A stretch of DNA of 64,000 bases from RPQJ01 sp963793675 (GTDB lineage Bacteria > Pseudomonadota > Gammaproteobacteria > Steroidobacterales > Steroidobacteraceae), in contig CAWCBA010000004.1 of the NCBI GenBank assembly GCA_963793675.1, positions 186,001 through 250,000 of the forward strand. Reading direction: 5' to 3'. The notes below the pieces were generated by a model that worked only from the letters and a program-made list of their open reading frames with translations, ran no database searches and was not told the origin of the DNA. Positions 26,191 through 35,649 of the stretch are shown here, piece by piece. Within the stretch, counting starts at the first letter, position 1. Every line of letters begins with the position of its first letter. Position numbers and translations under genes: made by a program.

Positions 26191-27534
26191 GTGTCTGAAT
26201 CGCATGAACTGAGCCGGACACTGCTGCCGCGCCACATCACGATGATCACGATCGGCGGCGTCATCGGCGCCGGCCTGTTCGTCGGCAGCAGTGCCGCTAT
26301 CGCAGCGGCCGGCCCCGCGGCCCTGCTGTCGTACATCCTGGCGGGAACGATCGTCTTCATCGTGATGCGCATGCTCGGTGAGATGGCCATCACGCACCCC
26401 AGCGTGCGGACCTTCACCGAGTTTTCGCGCGCCGGACTCGGCGACGCGGCCGGCTTCATCGCCGGGTGGCTCTACTGGTACTTCTGGATCGTCGTGGTGC
26501 CGATCGAGGCGATCGCGGGCGCGCAGATGCTGCAGCAGTGGATCAACCTGCCGATGTGGCAGATCGGCCTGGCGCTGATGGCCGTCATGACGGCGGTCAA
26601 CCTGCTGTCGGCACGCTCCTACGGCGAGTTCGAGTTCTGGTTTTCATCGATCAAGGTGGCGGCGATCCTCGCCTTCATTCTCGTCACGGCCGCGTACGCA
26701 TTCGGCCTGACCTCGCCTGATGGCGCGACGTTCGCGAACCTGACGTCCCACGGCGGCTTCGCACCCAAAGGCTGGGTGCCGGTGGTGGCCACCGTGACGA
26801 CCGTGTTCTTCTCGCTCGTGGGCGCGGAGATCACGACCGTCGCAGCGGCCGAATCGAAAGAGCCGGAGAAGGCCGTCGTGCGCATGGCCACCACGATCAC
26901 CTGGCGCATCCTGCTGTTCTACGTCGTTTCGCTGGGACTGATCGTCTGCGTCGTCGCCTGGACGGCGGTCAAGCCGGGCGAATCGCCGTTCACGCTGGCG
27001 CTGACCGTCATGGGGTTCAAGTGGGGCAGCGCGGTGATGAGCTTCATCATCCTGACGGCCGTGCTGTCGTGCCTCAATTCCGCCGTGTACGTCTGCTCGC
27101 GCGTGCTGCACGTAATGGCCGACCGTGGCGACGCGCCGCGCTGGCTGGCCGAGGTGAATTCGCATCGCGTTCCCGCGCGCTCGATCCTGCTGGGCTCGGT
27201 GGTCGGCGTGATCGGCGTCATCATCGCGATCGTTTCGCCGAACCGCGTATTCGCATTCCTCATCAGCACCACGGGCACGGTGATCCTGTTCGTGTACCTG
27301 ATGACCGCTTTCGCGCACATCCGGTTGCGCCGGCGGCATCCGGAAACCGAGACCAAGGCCGTGCGCGTCTGGCTCTTCCCCTGGCTCAGCTACGTGACGA
27401 TCGGTGCGATGATCGCGGTGCTGATCGCCATGGCGCTGACACCCGAGCTCGCGAGCCAGTTCTACTTCAGCCTGCTGACGCTCGCGGTCGTCGTTGGCTC
27501 GTATTACGTATTCCGCAGGGCGCGCGGCGGTTGA
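26191..27534 (+). CDS. Amino acid/GABA permease, APC superfamily
   Basis: About 447 residues with 12 predicted helices. Family signatures include ITIGGVIGAGLFVGSS, the consensus amphipathic region EMAITHPSVRTFTEFSRAGLG, GWLYWYFWIVVVPIEAIAGA, SSIKVAAILAFI, FFSLVGAEITTVAAAES and VLSCLNSAVYVCSRVL. It most resembles GabP/proline-specific permeases, which import amino acids by proton symport. The GTG at 26191 follows a GGAG site; further GTG and TTG starts exist upstream in frame. A class III aminotransferase of GABA type is at 40.2 kb. Confidence 0.9.
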   Translation: MSESHELSRTLLPRHITMITIGGVIGAGLFVGSSAAIAAAGPAALLSYILAGTIVFIVMRMLGEMAITHPSVRTFTEFSRAGLGDAAGFIAGWLYWYFWIVVVPIEAIAGAQMLQQWINLPMWQIGLALMAVMTAVNLLSARSYGEFEFWFSSIKVAAILAFILVTAAYAFGLTSPDGATFANLTSHGGFAPKGWVPVVATVTTVFFSLVGAEITTVAAAESKEPEKAVVRMATTITWRILLFYVVSLGLIVCVVAWTAVKPGESPFTLALTVMGFKWGSAVMSFIILTAVLSCLNSAVYVCSRVLHVMADRGDAPRWLAEVNSHRVPARSILLGSVVGVIGVIIAIVSPNRVFAFLISTTGTVILFVYLMTAFAHIRLRRRHPETETKAVRVWLFPWLSYVTIGAMIAVLIAMALTPELASQFYFSLLTLAVVVGSYYVFRRARGG

Positions 27535-27558
27535 ACGCAGGCGACTGACGCGGACTGC

Positions 27559-27592
27559 CCGCAGCATGTACTGCGGCACCCTGCCGCGGCAG
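27559..27592. terminator. Hairpins between convergent permease and znuB
   Basis: CCGCAG (27559-27564) and CTGCGG (27571-27576) pair across a six-base loop. A 12-base palindrome, CTGCCGCGGCAG, follows at 27581-27592. Both lie in the gap between converging genes. T-tracts are absent. Confidence 0.35.
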
Positions 27593-27630
27593 ATCCGGGT
27601 CCGATCACTCGCCGCCAGGCCCACGCCGCC

Positions 27631-28413
27631 CTATTGCCCTTCGTCGCGCAGTTGCTCGCCGTTGCCGCGGGCCGTCAGGTGCAACAGGATGCCCAGCACC
27701 GCCATCGCCCAGACGATCACCGGGCTCGACGGCAGGTCCGTGAACAGCGAGACGGCGAGACCCACGATGTAGCTCGCGAGCGCGACCGCGTACCCCAGCA
27801 GCAGTTGCCGGTTGCGCGCATGACGGTACGTCGCCAGCGCGGGCACGATCAGCGTGGTGAACACCAGGTAGACGCCCACGAGCTGCACGGACATCGTGAC
27901 CATCACCGCGAACAGCACGTAGAAGCCGATGGTGCCAATGCGTTCGCGCCAGCGAAACCAGACGACCAGGAACACCGCCGTGAGCACCGCGGCGCGCACC
28001 AGCTGCTCGGTCGAGACCCACAGGATCTGCCCGGCGAGCAGGTCCTTCAGTTCCTCGCCGCCATGCGGGTTGTTGGCGAGCAGCAGGATCTGGGCGGTCG
28101 ACGCGAGTACGAACAGCACGCCGATCAGTGCCTCCTGCACCTCGGGACGCTTGCGCTCGGTCCACGTCAGCAGCAGTGCGCCCAGCAGCGCCGCGACCAC
28201 GGCGGCCGCCTGTGTCGTCCAGCCCTGCAGCTCCATGCCGAACGAGTGCGCGGCGATCACGCCGAGGCCGGCGACCTGGGCGATCGCGAGGTCGATGAAG
28301 ACGATGCCGCGCCTGAGCACCTGCTGCCCGAGCGGCACGTGCGACAGGACGACGAGGATGCCGGCCACGAGGGCCGGCCACAGGATGCTGATGTCCCCGG
28401 CGAGGTCGTTCAT
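27631..28413 (-). CDS. Zinc/manganese ABC transporter permease (ZnuB-like)
   Basis: A 260-residue protein with seven or eight membrane helices of the ABC-3 family: MNDLAGDISILWPALVAGILVVLS, the family motif RRGIVFIDLAIAQVAGLGV and VGVYLVFTTLIVPALAT. It overlaps the binding-protein gene as ATGA. No ATPase (ZnuC) gene adjoins, which is unusual; the ATPase must be encoded elsewhere or shared. The polar tail reads TARGNGEQLRDEGQ. Confidence 0.88.
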   Translation of the reverse strand: MNDLAGDISILWPALVAGILVVLSHVPLGQQVLRRGIVFIDLAIAQVAGLGVIAAHSFGMELQGWTTQAAAVVAALLGALLLTWTERKRPEVQEALIGVLFVLASTAQILLLANNPHGGEELKDLLAGQILWVSTEQLVRAAVLTAVFLVVWFRWRERIGTIGFYVLFAVMVTMSVQLVGVYLVFTTLIVPALATYRHARNRQLLLGYAVALASYIVGLAVSLFTDLPSSPVIVWAMAVLGILLHLTARGNGEQLRDEGQ

Positions 28414-29315
28414 TTGGCGGCTGCCTGCAGGCGGTTGAGCGTGTCGTCGAACAGGCCGAAGAGATCCTTCGCCTCGGGCGTGCCGCCCACCGAGAACGGC
28501 AGCAACACCACCGGCGCCTTCACCCGTTCCGCCAGCCAGTCGGACGCCTTCGGATCGTTGTAGGCGTTGCGCAGGATCATCTTCGGCGGCGTGGCACTGA
28601 GCTTCGACACCAGGTCCGCCAGGTACCCGGCGCTTGGCGGCACACCGGGCTTGGGCTCGATCGCGGCGAGTTCCTTCATGCCGAGCCAGTGGATCAGGTA
28701 GGTCTGGTCCTTGTGGTTGACGACCACCGGAACGTCCTTGAGCGCCGCTCCCTGCGCGTTCCACCGTGTCATCGCCTGCTGCCAGCGCGCCTGGAACTCC
28801 GCGCCCCGCTGCTGATAAAAGGCCGCATTGGCTGCGTCGACCTGCGCGAGCCGCGCCGACAGCGCTTTCGCGGCAGCGGCAATGTTGCGCGGGTCGAGCT
28901 GCACGTGCGGGTTGCCGAGAGGATGCACGTCACCCATCGAGCGGTCGACCGCCGTCGGGATGTCCAACAACCGCAGCGCGGAAGCAATCTCGAAATACCC
29001 CGGCGCGCCGGGCTGGATCTTCGAGTTGCCGGATTCCTGCAGCAGCACGGGCAACCAGCCGATCTCGAGTTCGGCACCCGTCGCGACGATGAGGTCGGCC
29101 GAGCGGGCGCGGGCCACCAGGCTCGGCTTGGCATCGACGCGGTGCACGTCCTGCAGCGCACTGGTCGCCGTGTAGACGTTCACCCTGTCGCCACCGAGTT
29201 CTGTCACCAGCGAGCCCCAGTCGGACGTGGTTGCCAGCACCTTGATGGCCGCGTTCGCCGGCAGCGCGATGCCCAGCACGCACGCAAGACACAGGCCGCG
29301 AATAAATTGATTCAT
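28410..29315 (-). CDS. Periplasmic zinc-binding protein (ZnuA-like)
   Basis: A 301-residue exported protein with a signal peptide (LCLACVLGIALPANA). It is a cluster A-I metal-binding protein: TTSDWGSLVTELGG, an His in ALQDVHRVDAKPS, the second in VHPLGNPHVQLDP, VVVNHKDQTYLIHWLG and RNAYNDPKASDWLAERV. The His-rich loop usual in gammaproteobacterial ZnuA is absent, and the metal (zinc or manganese) is inferred from the family. It is cotranscribed with the permease and, 9 bases upstream, the barrel gene. Confidence 0.88.
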   Translation of the reverse strand: MNQFIRGLCLACVLGIALPANAAIKVLATTSDWGSLVTELGGDRVNVYTATSALQDVHRVDAKPSLVARARSADLIVATGAELEIGWLPVLLQESGNSKIQPGAPGYFEIASALRLLDIPTAVDRSMGDVHPLGNPHVQLDPRNIAAAAKALSARLAQVDAANAAFYQQRGAEFQARWQQAMTRWNAQGAALKDVPVVVNHKDQTYLIHWLGMKELAAIEPKPGVPPSAGYLADLVSKLSATPPKMILRNAYNDPKASDWLAERVKAPVVLLPFSVGGTPEAKDLFGLFDDTLNRLQAAAK

Positions 29316-29324
29316 TTCGGTCTC

Positions 29325-30712
29325 CTAGAACTTGTGCGCGCCGTGGGCGCCGAGAGCGTAGATGTACTGCAGGAGCAACTGCCGGTCGGTCGCGGCGTCG
29401 CGCGAGTCGTCCCAGGCGTACTGCGCGCGCAGGCGCGAGAACTCGCTCGGACTGAAGTCGATCATCGTCGTGATGCGGCTGGGCGAACCGGGCAGCAGCA
29501 GCGGGAAGTCACTCGGCCAGCAGGTCGCCGTCCTGGACGAGGCCGATGTGCGTCGAGCCCGAATCGAGTTCGTCGTAACGCACGCCGAAGCGCCAGCGCG
29601 GATTGAACTGGTACACGCCCTGCACGTACCAGCCGTCCTGTTCGCTGCGGTACGAGTCGTTGAGCCCCACGCCTTCGACGTCGTAGGCGAGCGACCCGTC
29701 TTCGGTGCGGCGCATGAATTCCGCCTGCAGCTTGAAGGCCTGGCGACGAGTGCTCGACGCCGGCGTCCACTTGAACGTCGCGTCGGCGATCCAGGTCCGG
29801 GAACTGCCGGTGAACGAATTCATGACCGCATTGCCGACGCCATCGACGTCCTCGTAGGTACGGCCTTCGGCATCCATGTCCATCCACGACAAACCGGCGC
29901 GCCACCCGATCGAGTCGCCGAGATCGCCGCCGACGTGCGTGAACAGCGTCATGCCATTGAGCCCGTTGCGACCAAGGCGTGTGCCCGGGAATTCGCCGCC
30001 ATTGCCGGTCTCGGCACCGAACTCGAGGAATAGGTCCGTCGGCGCGAGCCACTTCACCTGCACGCCGTCCTGGGCGTACTGGCCGCCATAGAAGGCCTGA
30101 TAGACGAGCGGCTGGTCGACGAAGTCCCAGGCATGCGCGTGGATCTCGTTGAGGTAGCCGAAGCCCGAGAAGAAGCGCCCGCCCTTCACCGAGAATCCAG
30201 CCGGCAGCGCGGTGGTGCGGGCGAACGCCTCCTCGACGCCGATTTCGCCTTCGGCCGACAGGGCCACGGTCAGCGCGGCGGTGAAATACGGATCGACGCT
30301 GGCCGCGAAGGTGACCTCGGATTCGCCGAGGTTGAAGCTGCGCTCGCCTGGTCCGATGTCGCCGCCGCTCGGCATGAAGCCGGCAAAGTTGAAGTTGCCC
30401 GGGTCCTGTGACAGGTCGGCGTAGTTGCCGGTCAGGATCACCGAGATGGCGGGATTGAACGCAGAGGAATTGCGGGCGGGTGCCGCAGGCGCCGGAGGCG
30501 GCGGCTCGACCGGTGCGGCGGCCGCCATCGTTGTCGTTGCTTCCAGTTGATCGATGCGGGTTTCGAGCGCCGTCACGCGCTGCGCGTACTCGGCCTTGAG
30601 CGCGGCGATCTCCGCACGCAGTGCTTCCACATCGTCGGCCGCACGACCGGTGGCGGGGGCCACCAAGGCTGCAATGGCCACGGAGCCCGATGATTCGGGA
30701 AAGGTATCCCAT
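29325..30712 (-). CDS. Outer-membrane porin-like protein upstream of znuA (frameshifted)
   Basis: About 460 residues. After a signal peptide there is a short coiled coil (DDVEALRAEIAALKAEYAQR), a Pro/Ala-rich linker, then a barrel (NPAISVILTGNYADLS to WRFGVRYDELDSG). Two indels break the frame. One is near 30680 in the signal peptide: MGYLSRIIGL from the ATG at 30712, with a good GAGG site, must join VAIAALVAPATG. The other is near 29510 (LLAE to SDFPLLLPGSPS). The corrected end is GAHGAHKF, with the C-terminal Phe of barrel proteins. Its place before znuA suggests a role in zinc passage. Confidence 0.78.
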
Positions 30713-30781
30713 CGGATGATCCTCGTTGAATGAAGGCTGACCGGCCGCGAGGCGGCCGACGTGATCGAGCGGATCGATCGT

Positions 30782-31094
30782 TCAGCGAGGAGGAGCGCGG
30801 GCGAGAAAGGCGCGGCGCGCTGCGCGCCAGCACCGGGACGTCGAAACGACCGGGTCGCAGCGTGCCCGCGACCTGGAGAGCAAGGAAAAGGACGACCGCG
30901 GCACCGCCGGCCATGGCCAGCAGCGGCGCGTGCGAGACGCATTCCTTGCAGAGGCTCGTGCGCTCGCCGGCGGGGAGTTGCTGGTCGGGTCCGCTGGCGG
31001 CATGACCCAGTTCATGCAGCAACGCCGCCGATTGCGCGAACAGGAACGCAATCAGTGCAAAGCCGACGAGCCAGTGACGACGGGACGGACTCAG
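30782..31094 (-). CDS. Small membrane protein with HELGH and CKEC motifs, start and end uncertain
   Basis: About 100 residues: a basic lead (LSPSRRHWLVG), helix FALIAFLFAQSAALLHELGH, a loop with LCKECVSHAPLL and a second helix AVVLFLALQVAG. A paired-cysteine loop between two helices recalls DUF2946-type metal-associated membrane proteins. An AAGGAG site lies nine bases before a CTG at 31094, and no standard start is in place. The frame must shift near 30830 to give a typical end, AFLARAPPR, at 30782. It is the first gene of the zinc-uptake run. Confidence 0.5.
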
Positions 31095-31183
31095 GACGAC
31101 ACTCTCCTTGCCAAGGCCGGAGATACTAGCGGAAAGCCGTGGACCTTGTCCGCAGCGCCCCCGGGACATGATATAGCTTGAGC

Positions 31184-32159
31184 ATGACCGTGCGATCCCG
31201 CACCTTCCGGCAGTCTTCGGCGCCCACGCTTGCCATCGCTGTGTGGGCCATCGCTGCCGTCGTGCCCTGCCCCCCGACGTGGGCGCAGACCGAGACACCC
31301 GAATCCCAGCGCCTCGACGAAGTGATCGTCAGTGCGCCCGAACCGCGTTACGTCGCGCCCACGACGCGCGACCGGATCGGCCGCATCTGGGCACCCGTCC
31401 TGATCAACGGCAAGGGACCGTACCGGCTGGTGCTGGACACCGGCGCCACCCGCTCGGCGGTCATCCAGCGTGTGGTCGACGATGCCGGCCTGCCGCTGCG
31501 CGACCAAGCCGGTGAGACTGCGCGGCGTCACGGGTTCAGCCGTCGTGCCGGCCGTCCGGGTCGAGACGCTCGAGTTCGGCGAACTGGTGATCGAGAACGC
31601 CACCTTACCCATCGTCGCCGACGCCTTTGGCGGTGCCGACGGCGTGCTCGGCGGCGACGGCATGAAGGACAAGCGTATCCACATCGAGTTCCTCAAGGAC
31701 CGGATCAGCATCATCCGCTCGCACGGTGCTGCCGCCCCTGCTGGATTCTCGACGGTGCCGTTCAAGTACAGCGTGAACCGCGGCATGCGCATCGAGGTCA
31801 TGGTCGGCCCGGTTCGCACCACGGCACTGATCGACTCGGGCGCACAGGCGACCGTCGGCAACCTCGCGCTGCGCGAAGCCCTTGCCCGCCGGCGCGGCGA
31901 GCACGACCCGTACGACGATGCGGTCATCGGCGTCACCGAGGACGTGCAGCAGGCGGCGCGCGTGCGGATTCCGAGCATCGTCGCGGGCGACATGATCGTG
32001 AAGAACGCGAACATCCTGTTCAGCGACCTGCACATCTTCGAACATTGGCAGCTGGTATCGAAGCCGGCGCTGATCATCGGCATGGACGTCCTTGGCGTAC
32101 TCGATACACTGGTGATCGATTACCGTCGCAACGAATTGCAGATCAGGATTCGGCGCTGA
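31184..32159 (+). CDS. Exported retropepsin-like aspartic protease with two aspartyl motifs (frameshifted)
   Basis: About 324 residues with a signal peptide (IAVWAIAAVVPCPPTWAQ). The first domain has YRLVLDTGATRSAVIQR and the second TTALIDSGAQATVGN, the two aspartic motifs of a tandem pepsin-like enzyme. The frame shifts at about 31500-31506 (GACCAAGCC); the join is LPLRD to KPVRLRGVTGSAVV. The end is YRRNELQIRIRR. The substrate is unknown. The start is the ATG at 31184; a TTG two codons earlier is possible. Confidence 0.8.
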
Positions 32160-32173
32160 CCAGGGGAGCGGGC

Positions 32174-33046
32174 ATGACACGAGCAACGGCGATCGCCGAC
32201 GGGCTTTATTTCGGTGAGGGGCCGCGCTGGCATGACGGCCGGCTGTGGTTCAGCGACTTCTACGACCACGCGGTCAAGTCGATGGACGCGAACGGCAACG
32301 TGCGCACCGAACTCGAAATCGACGACCAGCCCAGCGGATTGGGGTGGCTGCCGGACGGCCGTCTGCTCGTGGTATCGATGCACCGCAGGCAGGTGCTGCG
32401 GGTCGATGCCGACGGCGTCAAGGTCCACGCCGATCTCTCGGGACTGGCGACCTTCCACGCCAACGACATGGTCGTCGACCGCCAGGGTCGGGCCTACGTC
32501 GGCAACTTTGGATTCGATCTGGATCAGGCGCTGCATGCGCGCGGCGTCGAAGGCGTGCTGGCGGATCATCCGACGGCCGTGCTCGCACGCGTCGATCCGG
32601 ACGGCAGCGTGCATGCCGCGAGTTCGGGACTGCACTTCCCGAATGGCAGCGTGATCACACCGGACGGCAAGACACTTATCGTCGCCGAGACGCTCGCGCT
32701 GCGCTTGACCGCATTCGACATCGCGACCGATGGGGCTTTGTCGAACCAGCGAGTGTGGGCGCCGGTCGGAATGCGCGCGCCGGACGGCATCTGCCTCGAC
32801 CGCAACGGCCACGTCTGGATCGCGAACGCGATCGGCCCCGAATGCGTGCTGTTCGCACCGGGAGGCAAGATCGTCGCCACCGTCGAGACGGACCAGCCCT
32901 GCTTCGCGTGCGCCCTCGGAGGCGCCGATGGCCGAACGCTCTACATGCTCACCGCACCTTCTTCCGTAGGCGACATCGCACGCGCCTCCCGGCAAGGCCG
33001 GGTGCTCTGTGCGCAGGTCGAGGCACCGGGCGAGGTTCGTGCATGA
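32174..33046 (+). CDS. SMP-30/gluconolactonase/LRE-family lactonase-like protein
   Basis: A 290-residue six-bladed beta-propeller. Seen: the metal Glu in LYFGEGPRWHDGRLWFSDFYD, NDMVVDRQGRAYVGNFGFD, FPNGSVITPDGKTLIVAET and PDGICLDRNGHVWIANA, which carry the conserved Glu, Asn and Asp ligands. Members hydrolyse sugar lactones or related esters; the substrate here is not known. The ATG at 32174 has a GGGAGCGGG site. Its stop overlaps the next gene as ATGA. Confidence 0.88.
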   Translation: MTRATAIADGLYFGEGPRWHDGRLWFSDFYDHAVKSMDANGNVRTELEIDDQPSGLGWLPDGRLLVVSMHRRQVLRVDADGVKVHADLSGLATFHANDMVVDRQGRAYVGNFGFDLDQALHARGVEGVLADHPTAVLARVDPDGSVHAASSGLHFPNGSVITPDGKTLIVAETLALRLTAFDIATDGALSNQRVWAPVGMRAPDGICLDRNGHVWIANAIGPECVLFAPGGKIVATVETDQPCFACALGGADGRTLYMLTAPSSVGDIARASRQGRVLCAQVEAPGEVRA

Positions 33047-33952
33047 CCGGGACTGGACTGCCGACGTACCTCACGCGCCAGTTCGCGCTGACCAGGCCGC
33101 AGCTCGCGACCGAACTCGGCGCGGAACTGCTGTCGCTGTGCCAGACCGTGACGGCCGACGGTCGACTGGCACCGGAAGAGATCGCGGGGCTGCGGCAATG
33201 GCTTGCCGATGCCGAAGCCGCCGAAATGCAGGCCGCGCGATTCCTGCGCGGCGTGATCGAGCGGGTGCTCGCCGACGGCAGGATCACGACGGAGGAATAC
33301 GCAGAAGTCTATCGCGCGATCGAAGCGGTGTTGCCGTTCGAGGCCCGGCAACAGGCACACGCGGCACGCGAACAAGCGGAGTCATCCGGTCCATTGACCC
33401 CTGCGCACATCTCCGCCGCGCAGCCCGCTGCTGCCGGTTCGGCGCAGACGGAGCCAACGCCGATCGTTGACGTCACGTTCATGGTGGCCGGCGTGCGACA
33501 GGAAGGTCGGCCCGCGTTGATCGCGCAGCACGCGTCGGTGGGGACGGCGGTGACGCTCGAACTGGTCGCGGCCGGCTCGCACGGTGACGAAACGATCGCA
33601 TTGAGGCTGCCAGACGGCGCCCAGATCGGCCTCGTGCCCGCCGCCGAATCCCGGCAGTTCGTTCCGCTGCTGCGACAGGGAAGTCCTTGCAGTGCGCACA
33701 TCGTTCGCATTCGCAGTTCGGGGCGCAGCCCCATCCCCGTCGTGCAGGTGCGATTCTTCCCGGGCGCGATCGAGGCGACAGACCCTTCGGGCCTGGCTTC
33801 GTCGCACCCGCCGGTGGCGGCAGGTCGTTGGGGCCGGGCGCTGGCGTTACTCGCTCGGCATCGTCGCCGCTGCCCTGCTCGTGTATCGCGGTGTGGTAGC
33901 GCTGATCCCGGGCGCCTGTGACAAAGGCACTGGACTCATCCCGGAGACCTGA
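33043..33952 (+). CDS. TerB-like and HIRAN domain protein with C-terminal membrane helix (frameshifted)
   Basis: About 303 residues. Residues 10-110 resemble the TerB/tellurite-resistance helical domain (LLSLCQTVTADGRLAPEEIAGL, VLADGRITTEEYAEVYRAI). Residues 140-240 match a HIRAN domain (VTFMVAGVRQEGRPALIAQH, ALRLPDGAQIGLVPAAE). An indel near 33840 restores a final membrane helix, YSLGIVAAALLVYRGVVALI, and the end TGLIPET at 33952. HIRAN domains often bind DNA, and TerB proteins act at the membrane in stress responses. It overlaps the lactonase gene by four bases. Confidence 0.7.
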
Positions 33953-33989
33953 GGTCGCCCTTCGCGAGTGGCATGGCTATGATCGGGCC

Positions 33990-35627
33990 ATGCAGATCCT
34001 CGGCAGGGTTTTACTTGTGCTCGCTATGGGTGCCGCCCTTCCTGCGGTACAGGCGGACACGCCTCCAATAGCCATCGCGACGGTTGAAACGGCCTTTCTC
34101 GACTACCTCGATGCCGTGGGTGCCGTCGGCTACATCGAGTCCGGCGGTACAAAGTCCTTTGGCGGCAAGGACCTTGCAGCGTGGAAGGCCCGGCTCGACA
34201 GGCAGCGCAAGCAGTTCGACGGCGCGCTGGCGCAAGTCGAGCCCGGCAAGCTCGACGCTGCCGACCGGGATGCCATCGCGTCGATGCGCAAATCAGTGGC
34301 CGATCTGGAAGCTGACGACACGACTGCCGGCGTCCAGGCCCGCACCTGCGCGGATGCCCAGCGCCGCGACCTCGACTACTCCTCGCTGCGTGCAGCGCTG
34401 GTCAGCTGCTACATCGAGCACGGCAACCACCTGCAATACGACGGCGGCACGATCGATCGTGGCACCGCACTGCAATTGCTGCACGTGGTTGACGACCGCG
34501 CGAGCCGGAAGGCGATCTTCGACGCCTTCGTGCCGCTCTGGACGGCGCTCAATGGCCATGACGAGGCCGACAGCCCGTATCGACGCATGATCGCGATGGC
34601 CGCCGCCGACGCGCGCAGGAATGGCTCGGAGATCGACGCTGCCGCCCGTGCCATCGGCGTCACAACGACTGATGTCGAACGATGGCTGGTGCAAGTGCTC
34701 GAAGCCTGGCGCGATGCAAACCCGGCCGACCCCATCGAGCCGTGGGACTTCCGGTACCTCAACGGCGCGGCCAACCGCGAGCTGCAGGCTCGCATTCCTG
34801 CCGCTGCGCTGCTGCCCGTGAATCAACGTTTTTACCGCGACCTCGGGGCGGACCTCACGCAACTCGGCGTGGTGTTCGATCTCGAATCGCGCCCGGACAA
34901 ATCGCCGCTCGCCTACTCCGACTTCCTCGTGCGCGGCCGCACGGTGAAGGCGGAATGGCATCGCCCCATTGCGCGAGTTCTCGGCACGTACCCGGCTGGC
35001 GGCCTGTTCTCGCTCAACGAACTGGTGCACGAGAACGGTCATGCCGTGCACGTGAGCGCCATCCGCACACGGCCCGCTTACATGGATTGGCCCGACACGC
35101 TGTTTACCGAGGCCTTTGCAGACGTCCCGTCGTGGAGCGTGCACGAACCGGCCTGGCAGCGACTTTACCTGGGAGCAGCGGTTGCCGAAGCCGCGTCGAT
35201 GCGGGCCTTGTTTGCAAACGTGATGCTGGACGTGGCCTGGTCATTGTTCGAGCTGCGCATGCTGCACGATCCGGCCCTGGACCCCAATGCGGTGTGGACC
35301 GACATCACGCACGAGTACCTGCGCGTGGTCCCGCATCCGGAGATTCCATGGTGGGCGATGCGCGTGCAGCTGGCAGGCAATCCGGGTTACATGGTCAATT
35401 ACGGGCTTGGTGCGCTGCTGACGGCAGAGATGCGGGCGCGCACCGCAGCGGCGATCGGGCCGTTCGATACCGGCAATCCGCGCTGGTACGCCTGGCTGAG
35501 CGGGCAACTGCTGCAGTACGGCTCCGAACGCGACACACGGCGCTTGCTGCAGGACCTGCTCGGGCGACCCCTGTCGCCCGACGCATTGCTCGAGCAGATC
35601 AGGCGCTGCGGGGCGCACAATCCATGA
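33990..35627 (+). CDS. Exported M3-like zinc metallopeptidase
   Basis: A 545-residue protein with a signal peptide (LLVLAMGAALPAVQA). The zinc site is HENGH in LNELVHENGHAVHVSA (about residue 345), with a third ligand Glu in LFTEAFADVPSW (about residue 372), the gluzincin arrangement of M3 oligopeptidases. The rest is helical, as in that family, but the identity is distant. The start is the ATG at 33990, chosen for the signal peptide. It lies 37 bases after the TerB/HIRAN gene. Confidence 0.75.
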   Translation: MQILGRVLLVLAMGAALPAVQADTPPIAIATVETAFLDYLDAVGAVGYIESGGTKSFGGKDLAAWKARLDRQRKQFDGALAQVEPGKLDAADRDAIASMRKSVADLEADDTTAGVQARTCADAQRRDLDYSSLRAALVSCYIEHGNHLQYDGGTIDRGTALQLLHVVDDRASRKAIFDAFVPLWTALNGHDEADSPYRRMIAMAAADARRNGSEIDAAARAIGVTTTDVERWLVQVLEAWRDANPADPIEPWDFRYLNGAANRELQARIPAAALLPVNQRFYRDLGADLTQLGVVFDLESRPDKSPLAYSDFLVRGRTVKAEWHRPIARVLGTYPAGGLFSLNELVHENGHAVHVSAIRTRPAYMDWPDTLFTEAFADVPSWSVHEPAWQRLYLGAAVAEAASMRALFANVMLDVAWSLFELRMLHDPALDPNAVWTDITHEYLRVVPHPEIPWWAMRVQLAGNPGYMVNYGLGALLTAEMRARTAAAIGPFDTGNPRWYAWLSGQLLQYGSERDTRRLLQDLLGRPLSPDALLEQIRRCGAHNP

Positions 35628-35649
35628 TCTTCCCCGCCGTCGAGGGCGC

